A DNA stretch of 38,081 nt from an uncultured Lachnospiraceae bacterium (lineage in GTDB: Bacteria > Bacillota > Clostridia > Lachnospirales > Lachnospiraceae). Under the pieces are notes generated by a model. It did not search any database. It worked only from the letters and a program-made list of their open reading frames with translations, and was not told the origin of the DNA. Where the stretch lies: contig CANRIG010000025.1 in the NCBI GenBank assembly GCA_947630595.1, positions 1 to 38,081 of the forward strand, read 5' to 3'. The translations under genes and the position numbers were made by a program. Shown piece after piece: positions 33,012 to 38,081 of this stretch. The first letter of the stretch is position 1; each line of letters begins with the position of its first letter.

Positions 33012-35570
33012 TCAGCAGGTGGCTCCGCCCTTGACCGTCTTCTTCAAGACAGCCGTCTTGTCGATGCTGCCGCTGATCAGCTTCTCGTTGACATAGTCAA
33101 AGCCCAGCCGCTGGATCGTATCGGCAAAGCGCTCGCCGGAAATTCCCTCGTCGCGGAACAGAAGGATCGCCTTCTCGACCACGTCCATGACTTCCTCCTC
33201 TGATGTAAAAATCTTGGTCAGAGGCTGGCCGTGCGCGATCTTCTTTCCCCAGCGGCCGCCGATAAAGACCTTGAAGCCGTACTGATATTCTTCAAACGCG
33301 CCGAAGGGGCATTTGCCGGCGCAGCGTCCGCAGCTGTTGCACTCTTTCGGATCCACATGAATCTTGCCGTCCACCACCTCTGCGATCTTGATCGGGCAGC
33401 TCTCCGCCACCTGGCATTTCTTACATCCGCGGCACTTCGCGTAATCGATCATAGGCACCTTCTGCCCGATGATTCCCAGGTCGTTCAGGCTGGGCTTCAC
33501 GCAGTTGTTGGGACAGCCGCCGACGCAGATCTTGAACTTGTGGGGCAGGGTGACGCCGTGATAGCCGACGTAGAACCGCTCGTGAATCTTTTCGCTGAGG
33601 CCGTAAGTGTCGGCCAGTCCGTACTGACAGGTGGTGCCTTTGCAGGAAACCACAGGGCGGACCAGGCTTCCGGTACCGCCGGTGGACAGGCCATGTTCGG
33701 CCAGGAAATCCATCAGCGGCTGGAGCTCCGCGTAATGCACGCCCTGAATCTCCAGCGTCAGGCGGGTAGTCATGGTCACAGCGCCCGAGCCGAATTTCTC
33801 GGCGGCCTCCGCGATGACGCGGTGCTCCTCGGATGTGATCTTTCCGTTGCGCGTGATGACGCGGACATTGAACACATCGGGGTAGCGTTTATCCTGCAGG
33901 CAGCCCAGGCCCTTGACCCGTTTGATCTCCTCGGGAGGCAGAGCGCCGCCCTCGAACGAAACCTTCACATCGTTGACGAACAGGCCGCCTTCGAGAGCCA
34001 GTGTGTTGGTATACCCATAAGCTTTCAGACGGTTCTGCAGGAAATAAGCGCGCTTGCCCTTCGCGCAGACCAAAAGCAGCTTTTCGTCCAGTCCCAGACC
34101 GTCGATCGGGCCGTTCACCTGTGTCAGATTCACCCACTTTGCTCCCGGGACAGCCGGAGCCGGGCTGGCGTCGATCACCTTATAGCCCTTTGCCTTCGTC
34201 GCGGCGTACTGCGCAGGCGTCATCGTCTCATATGCGCCGCTCATCTTGTTTTCGAGAATATAGCAGGCCTGAACAAACGGATGGATCGCGGTCGAGAACG
34301 GAGGCGCATAGGAAAAGTCCATCGTGTCGAAATCTTCGGCCTTTGCCCCCAGCGAAATGCCTGTGACCGCAATGTCCGTCATTTTGTCCACGGCGCCCGC
34401 GCCCAGCACCTGCATGCCCAGCAGCTTATGGCTCGCCCTGTCGGCGACCAGCTTGGTCACAAAGGTGGAAGCGTCCGGGTAATAGTGCGCCTTGTCGTCC
34501 GTGACGCAGGTCGCGGTGATCACGTCGAAGCCCGCCTCTTTGGCCTGCGCCTCGGTCAGGCCGGTGCGTCCGGCGTTCAGATCGTCCGCCAGCTTCACAA
34601 CGCCGGTGCCGAGGCAGCCGCCGTAGGGAGCTTCCGTCCCGGTCAGATTCTTCGCCAGCAGACGGCCGGTGATGTTGGCGGTAGAGCCCATGGCGGACCA
34701 CTGTCCCCTGCCGGTCAGGCGGTTGCACACCTGCGCGCAGTCACCGACCGCATAGATATCGGTCAGATTGGTTCTCTGGTACTTGTCCACCACAATGGTG
34801 CCGCGGTTCATCTCGATTCCGGAACCGGCCAGCCATGCCGTGGCAGGGCGGACGCCGATCGCCAGCACCACGGTCTCGCCCTCAAAACGGCCGACCGAAG
34901 TATCGATGCCGGAGGCTTTCTCGCTGCCCAGGATCTCCGTCAGACCTGCGCCGGTGACGACGCGGATACCCTTTGCCTGAAGCTGCCTGCGAATGTAAGC
35001 GGCCATCTCTGCGTCGAACAGGTTCGGCAGCACCTGGGCGGCCATGTCCACCACCGTGACCTTCAGGCCTTTTGCCAGCAGGTTTTCCGCGATTTCCAGG
35101 CCAATGAAACCGGCGCCCACCACCACGGCGCTGCGGCATTTGTTCTCATCTATGTACGCGCGCAGGCCAATCGCGTCATCCGGGGTACGCATCGTAAATA
35201 CGCCCGCCAGATCCTTGCCCGCCACATCCGGGACGAACGGCACCGCTCCGGTGGCAACGACCAGCTTATCGTAGGAAACCGTCTCGCCGTTCGCGAAGGC
35301 AACCGTCCTGGCGCCCGCATTCAGAGAAACCGCCTCCATTCCTGTCTTTACCTCCACGCCGGTGAGTCCGGCGTAGCTGGCAGGAGTGTTCACGATCAGC
35401 TCATCGCTGCTCTCGATGCTGCCGCCCACATAGTAAGGCAGGCCGCAGCCCGCATAGGAAATGTCTTTCCCTTTCGTGTAAACCGTGACCCTGGCGCTGC
35501 GGTCCTGGCGCATCAGCTTCGCCGCAGTTTTGGTGCCGGCAGCTACGCCGCCGATTACAACAATGTTCAT
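33012..35570 (-). CDS. CoA-disulfide reductase / rhodanese / siroheme sulfite-nitrite reductase-like fusion
   Basis: 852-aa fusion. Residues 1-445 are an FAD/NAD(P)H CoA-disulfide or persulfide reductase: GGVAAGTKTAAK FAD loop, redox C42 in YAGCGLPYYVGG, VVVGAGFIGLEIAENL, DIYAVGDCAQV. Residues about 455-550 are a rhodanese domain with C502 in VCAKGKRA. From about 575 comes a siroheme/[4Fe-4S] reductase module with C643, C648 (CKGTTCQYG) and C682, C686 (CVGGCPNNCVKP), then two ferredoxin clusters, CRGCKKCQVAESCP and CNSCGRCAGKCP. The ATG at 35570 has GGGAGGG seven bases upstream. It suggests electrons pass from NAD(P)H to sulfur species within one chain. Cytoplasmic; substrate not proven. Confidence 0.9.
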   Translation of the reverse strand: MNIVVIGGVAAGTKTAAKLMRQDRSARVTVYTKGKDISYAGCGLPYYVGGSIESSDELIVNTPASYAGLTGVEVKTGMEAVSLNAGARTVAFANGETVSYDKLVVATGAVPFVPDVAGKDLAGVFTMRTPDDAIGLRAYIDENKCRSAVVVGAGFIGLEIAENLLAKGLKVTVVDMAAQVLPNLFDAEMAAYIRRQLQAKGIRVVTGAGLTEILGSEKASGIDTSVGRFEGETVVLAIGVRPATAWLAGSGIEMNRGTIVVDKYQRTNLTDIYAVGDCAQVCNRLTGRGQWSAMGSTANITGRLLAKNLTGTEAPYGGCLGTGVVKLADDLNAGRTGLTEAQAKEAGFDVITATCVTDDKAHYYPDASTFVTKLVADRASHKLLGMQVLGAGAVDKMTDIAVTGISLGAKAEDFDTMDFSYAPPFSTAIHPFVQACYILENKMSGAYETMTPAQYAATKAKGYKVIDASPAPAVPGAKWVNLTQVNGPIDGLGLDEKLLLVCAKGKRAYFLQNRLKAYGYTNTLALEGGLFVNDVKVSFEGGALPPEEIKRVKGLGCLQDKRYPDVFNVRVITRNGKITSEEHRVIAEAAEKFGSGAVTMTTRLTLEIQGVHYAELQPLMDFLAEHGLSTGGTGSLVRPVVSCKGTTCQYGLADTYGLSEKIHERFYVGYHGVTLPHKFKICVGGCPNNCVKPSLNDLGIIGQKVPMIDYAKCRGCKKCQVAESCPIKIAEVVDGKIHVDPKECNSCGRCAGKCPFGAFEEYQYGFKVFIGGRWGKKIAHGQPLTKIFTSEEEVMDVVEKAILLFRDEGISGERFADTIQRLGFDYVNEKLISGSIDKTAVLKKTVKGGATC

Positions 35571-35600
35571 AGTGTTTCCCTCCCTGATCAATTTAAGTTT

Positions 35601-35720
35601 TTAAAAAAATGCGGCTGAAGTCTCCTCCGCATCAAAAAACATCACATCATAAACCGGCAGATACGTGATCTTCCCATTGCCAATGGAATCCTCCGGCATG
35701 TTGAGATCAATGAAATTCAC
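35601..35720 (-). CDS. Possible leader peptide upstream of the sulfur-redox fusion
   Basis: A 40-codon reading frame starting at GTG 35720 (or 33 codons from ATG 35699) lies between the promoter and the fusion gene. It has AAAAGG just upstream of the GTG, a stop in frame before it, and contains MPEDSIGNGKITYLPVYDVM. Its last codons (SAAFF, stop) overlap the 3' arm and T-run of a terminator-like hairpin. It has no Cys or Met run typical of amino acid attenuators. It may be a leader peptide, a tiny protein or the remnant of a larger gene. I do not recognise it. Confidence 0.4.
   Translation of the reverse strand: MNFIDLNMPEDSIGNGKITYLPVYDVMFFDAEETSAAFF
35603..35632 (-). terminator. Terminator-like hairpin in the leader of the fusion gene
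   Basis: ATGCGG (35627-35632) pairs with CCGCAT (35609-35614) around a 12-base loop and is followed by seven T (35603-35609). It stands 33 bases before the fusion gene ATG, downstream of its promoter, as expected of an attenuator. Confidence 0.6.
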
Positions 35721-35746
35721 TTACCTTTTGAAAACTTCTCAACTAT

Positions 35747-35775
35747 ATTATACCCGTCTTTATACCACTTTTCAA
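35747..35775 (-). promoter_or_regulatory. Promoter of the sulfur-redox fusion gene
   Basis: On the minus strand TTGAAA (35770-35775), 17-base spacer, TATAAT (35747-35752). The leader is about 170 bases, longer than usual. A 13-base palindrome atcagaatctgat (35837-35849) lies about 60 bases upstream and could bind a regulator. Confidence 0.85.
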
Positions 35776-36009
35776 TGTAAAAGGCGCTTCTTAAACGGAA
35801 CTTTTCAAATATCCGGATCCCTTATATTACAGTCAGATCAGAATCTGATTTCGCAGCTTTCGGCGCAAAAAGAACAGACCCCATGCTTCCGCGCGGAATC
35901 TGCTCCCGTTACAACTTTCTTCAACTCTGCTTCTCTTAAATATGGAAGAAATACCAGATTTCTTCACCCTCTGCACAAATGTTCACCGAACAGATACCGG
36001 AGGCTGCGG
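35776..36009. other. Intergenic region between two minus-strand genes
   Basis: Apart from the 13-base palindrome at 35837-35849, nothing recognisable is seen, and no coding region is supported on either strand. No clear terminator follows the exported aldo/keto reductase gene. Confidence 0.5.
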
Positions 36010-36984
36010 TCAATACCAGTCGTGCTTCTCGTCCCGGTTCAGCCCGTTGATGGGATCCATCTCATCGTCGCTCAGTTCAAAACCGAACAGGTCCAGATTT
36101 TCCCGGATATGATCGGGATTGCCCGAACCGGGAATCACAACCACGCCCTTCTGCAGATTCCACCGCAGAATCACCTGCGCGGAGGTCACGCCGTGCGCCG
36201 CGGCAATCTCCGAAATCACGGGATCGCCGAGCAGCTCCGAGGTGTGGCCCCTGCCGCCGAACGGATACCAGCCCTGCACGACAATGCCGTGCTCCTGAAT
36301 ATATGGAATCACATCATTTTCCTGATAATACGGATGAATCTCATTCTGCACGAGCGCGGGAGTGATCGTTACCTGCGGGAGGAACTCCTCCAGCTCCTCC
36401 ACATACCAGTTGGAGAGACCGATGGAATGAATCTTTCCGTCCGCCACGGCCTGCTCCATCGCATGATACGCTTTCACGTCATTCTCTCCGGGGTGGTGAA
36501 GCAGCATCATGTCGATATAGCCAATGTCCAGCTTATCCAGGGCATCCTGAATCGCCTTCTCCGGATTGGCAAACTGCTCGCCCGGATAGAGCTTCGTGAT
36601 CACGAAAATATCCTCCCGCGGCACATCGGAATCCCGCACCGCGCGGCCGACCGCCGCCTCGTTCCCGTACATATATGCCGTATCGATCAGCCGCCCGCCC
36701 GCTTCCAGCAGGGCGGTCACGGAATTGTAGCATTCTTCGTCGGAAAGGCTGTACGTGCCAAGCCCCATGATCGGCATCTCATATCCGCTGTTGAGCAGCA
36801 CGGTATGTGTCTCGAAATTGAAAACGCCCGTTTCCGCACCCGCCGCAGACGAATCCCCGGAATCCGCCTCCGAAGTCTTCTCCGCGTTCGCCTCATTTGT
36901 TTCGGCCTGCGCCGTGCTCTGTATGCAGGCCGCACAGCCAAGTGCCGCTGTCAATGCGATTATGGCAGATATTTTACGCTTCAT
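36010..36984 (-). CDS. Exported aldo/keto reductase
   Basis: 324-aa aldo/keto reductase with an export signal. The N-terminus [20 protein letters not shown] is a signal sequence. It could be cut as a lipoprotein (at C17 or C20, neither a perfect lipobox) or by signal peptidase I after STAQA. A low-complexity Glu/Ala/Ser linker (about 28-50) leads to the barrel. The catalytic set is intact: Asp and Tyr in [15 protein letters not shown], Lys in VITKLYPGE, His in [23 protein letters not shown] is the cofactor-phosphate region. Exported members are odd because NADPH is cytoplasmic. It overlaps the upstream acetyltransferase gene by 11 bp; GGAG precedes the ATG. Confidence 0.9.
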   Translation of the reverse strand: MKRKISAIIALTAALGCAACIQSTAQAETNEANAEKTSEADSGDSSAAGAETGVFNFETHTVLLNSGYEMPIMGLGTYSLSDEECYNSVTALLEAGGRLIDTAYMYGNEAAVGRAVRDSDVPREDIFVITKLYPGEQFANPEKAIQDALDKLDIGYIDMMLLHHPGENDVKAYHAMEQAVADGKIHSIGLSNWYVEELEEFLPQVTITPALVQNEIHPYYQENDVIPYIQEHGIVVQGWYPFGGRGHTSELLGDPVISEIAAAHGVTSAQVILRWNLQKGVVVIPGSGNPDHIRENLDLFGFELSDDEMDPINGLNRDEKHDWY

Positions 36985-37636
36985 CCTTTTCTTCTCCTTT
37001 TATAATTTTTTGCAGATTTTCCCGTGAAAAATTCACTGCTTTTTCATCTGTTTCCTGAACCGGCAATTTATCTCCGGCATCTTTGACACATTTTATCACT
37101 TTCGCAGGTACTCCGCCGACCACGGTATACGGCTCGACGTCCCTCGTGACGACCGCTCCGGCGGCAATCACCGCCCAGTCGCCAATCGTGACGCCCGGCA
37201 GAATCGCTGCATTTGAACCGATCCATACATGATCGCCGATGGTCACCGGCGCATAATGGTTTCTGCGCCCGTTGCGCGGATCCAGATCATGGTTGATTGT
37301 GGCGATCACCACATTGTGTCCAATCAACGCGCCGTCCCCGATCCGTATCACGCCCTGGTCCTGAAAGTGACAGCCGGAATTGAGAAACACATCCTTTCCC
37401 ATTATGATGTTTTTTCCAAAATCGGTGTAAAACGGCGGGAATAACCGGAAAGTATCGTCTACTTTCCTGCCCGTGAGCCGCGACATCAGTTCCCGCAGTT
37501 CCTCCGGCGTGTGGTACCGCGTGTTGATCTCCATCGTAATCCGGATAGCCTCCTGGAACAGTCCGCCCTCCGCCAGCTGCCGGTCCCTGCCGGTATCCGC
37601 GCTCTCTCCAAAATAAAATACGTTTTCCGCCTCCAC
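36974..37636 (-). CDS. Sugar O-acetyltransferase (left-handed beta-helix)
   Basis: About 220 aa. A helical N-terminal region ([20 protein letters not shown]) typical of maltose/galactoside acetyltransferases is followed by hexapeptide repeats ([20 protein letters not shown], then [20 protein letters not shown] and [11 protein letters not shown]). The His in ATINHDLDP is the usual catalytic base. It acetylates sugars with acetyl-CoA. The start is uncertain: the frame is open to 37828, but that would overlap the divergent regulator's operator. A GTG at 37636, with AGGGAG nine bases upstream, fits family length. The 3' end overlaps the exported aldo/keto reductase gene by 11 bp. Confidence 0.85.
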   Translation of the reverse strand: MEAENVFYFGESADTGRDRQLAEGGLFQEAIRITMEINTRYHTPEELRELMSRLTGRKVDDTFRLFPPFYTDFGKNIIMGKDVFLNSGCHFQDQGVIRIGDGALIGHNVVIATINHDLDPRNGRRNHYAPVTIGDHVWIGSNAAILPGVTIGDWAVIAAGAVVTRDVEPYTVVGGVPAKVIKCVKDAGDKLPVQETDEKAVNFSRENLQKIIKGEEKDEA

Positions 37637-37803
37637 TGCTGCCGTCTCCCTTTCTGTCAAATATTGACGTTCTGTATTCCCAGTTCTTATCGTCTTTCCG
37701 TTGAAATCATAGCTTTCCGGAAACGCACTGATAATCCCATCTGATATGCTTATTTTAAGCAGTCGGCCTTTAAATATCAAATACATATATAATATTCTGT
37801 CCC

Positions 37804-37818
37804 ATACTTTAAAAGTAT
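37804..37818. promoter_or_regulatory. LysR-type operator in the divergent promoter region
   Basis: Palindrome atactttaaaagtat (7-base arms, one centre base) contains the T-N11-A pattern bound by LysR regulators. It lies about 46 bases before the lysR ATG and upstream of the acetyltransferase gene, so it may serve both directions. Confidence 0.6.
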
Positions 37819-37863
37819 AGGTGTTCATGATACAATATTTATAATTTTTATGGAGGCGATCAA

Positions 37864-38081
37864 ATGGACATTAAAATATTACAATACTTTCTTGCGGTAG
37901 CAAGAGAAGAAAGCATTACAAGGGCGGCCAAAACCCTGCACATGACGCAGCCCCCTCTGTCAAGGCAGCTAAAGGACCTGGAAGATGAAATAGGAAAGCG
38001 GCTGCTTATCAGAGGGAGTAAAAAAGTAACTCTTACCGAAGACGGGGTGCTTCTGCGCAAAAGGGCGGAAGAAATCGTGGC
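37864..38081 (+). CDS. LysR-family transcriptional regulator, N-terminal part
   Basis: The first 72 codons of a LysR regulator that runs off the window. The winged helix-turn-helix is clear: [20 protein letters not shown], then [20 protein letters not shown] and [23 protein letters not shown] lies seven bases before the ATG. It is divergent from the acetyltransferase/aldo-keto reductase pair with a LysR-type palindrome between them, the classic arrangement for an autoregulated activator of its neighbours. The effector domain and ligand are not visible. Confidence 0.93.
   Translation, partial: MDIKILQYFLAVAREESITRAAKTLHMTQPPLSRQLKDLEDEIGKRLLIRGSKKVTLTEDGVLLRKRAEEIV

Noticed and set aside
33231-35618. 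795-codon open frame on the plus strand opposite the sulfur-redox fusion
   Set aside because: It mirrors the codon pattern of a clear minus-strand gene, has no family similarity and no ribosome site; a GC-rich antisense shadow.
35665-37005. 446-codon plus-strand frame across the exported aldo/keto reductase and its downstream spacer
   Set aside because: Most of it is antisense to a well-supported gene, and no motif or ribosome site supports it.
37637-37828. N-terminal extension of the acetyltransferase to 37828
   Set aside because: The extension has no acetyltransferase similarity and overlaps the divergent promoter and LysR box; retained only as an alternative.

Overview
The window looks like the chromosome of a GC-rich anaerobic Firmicute, most likely a Lachnospiraceae-type member of the Clostridia. 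This is inferred from strong GGAGG-type ribosome binding sites, tRNA genes without encoded CCA, aldo/keto reductases with C-terminal [4Fe-4S] domains, a siroheme/ferredoxin-type reductase, a VanY/Mur ligase pair and several hybrid histidine kinases. No phage, insertion sequence, rRNA or CRISPR array is visible. Most genes lie on the minus strand.

Layout. 1-390: 3' end of a Sir2-like deacylase, closed by a two-way terminator. 476-2511 (-): ferredoxin-type aldo/keto reductase whose stop overlaps the start of a LysR regulator. 2597-3724 (-): Smr-domain protein and thymidine kinase, separated by a 16-bp minisatellite. 4220-8003 (-): cysK with its own promoter, then metQ-metN-metI (methionine uptake) with a second promoter, a sulfur amino acid block. 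8032-8652 (-): uridine kinase. 8955-10280 (+): DUF1294 membrane protein with a duplicated extracytoplasmic domain. 10290-13483 (-): ZIP metal transporter, FMN alpha-hydroxy-acid oxidase with a Cys-rich N-terminus, and a second ferredoxin-type aldo/keto reductase. 13544-13755: large palindromic element. 13764-14348 (-): nitroreductase. 14826-15569 (+): AT-richer MazF/PemK-like gene with no antitoxin partner, next to decayed sequence. 15807-22001 (-): response regulator, histidine kinase and an unknown membrane-anchored protein, then a VanY-like carboxypeptidase and a MurE-like ligase whose ribosome binding site lies inside the preceding terminator. 22143-23012 (-): YitT-family membrane protein. 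23136-23719 (-): complete tRNA operon (promoter, Thr, Met or Ile2, Asp, Leu, terminator). 23780-31964: signalling block with a metallophosphoesterase, a divergent HD-GYP-like protein and a soluble hybrid kinase on the minus strand, and a second transmembrane hybrid kinase divergent from them. 31993-32742 (-): YjbR-EVE fusion. 33012-35775 (-): three-part sulfur-redox fusion (CoA-disulfide reductase, rhodanese, siroheme reductase plus ferredoxin) with a long leader holding a small ORF and a terminator-like hairpin. 36010-38081: exported aldo/keto reductase and sugar O-acetyltransferase, divergent from a LysR gene that runs off the window.

Themes. Sulfur and thiol metabolism appears twice (cysK/metQNI and the 852-aa fusion). 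Three aldo/keto reductases have three different architectures: two with ferredoxin domains and one exported. Minisatellites of five unit lengths (16, 24, 33, 34 and 36 bp) occur in this short stretch. Two of them run through a stop codon (metI and the YitT gene), one follows a gene 3' end (tdk) and one is coding (vanY-like). The best candidates for something new are the sulfur fusion with its leader, the exported aldo/keto reductase, the kinase/HD-GYP cluster, the 212-bp palindromic element and the terminator that carries the next gene's ribosome binding site.
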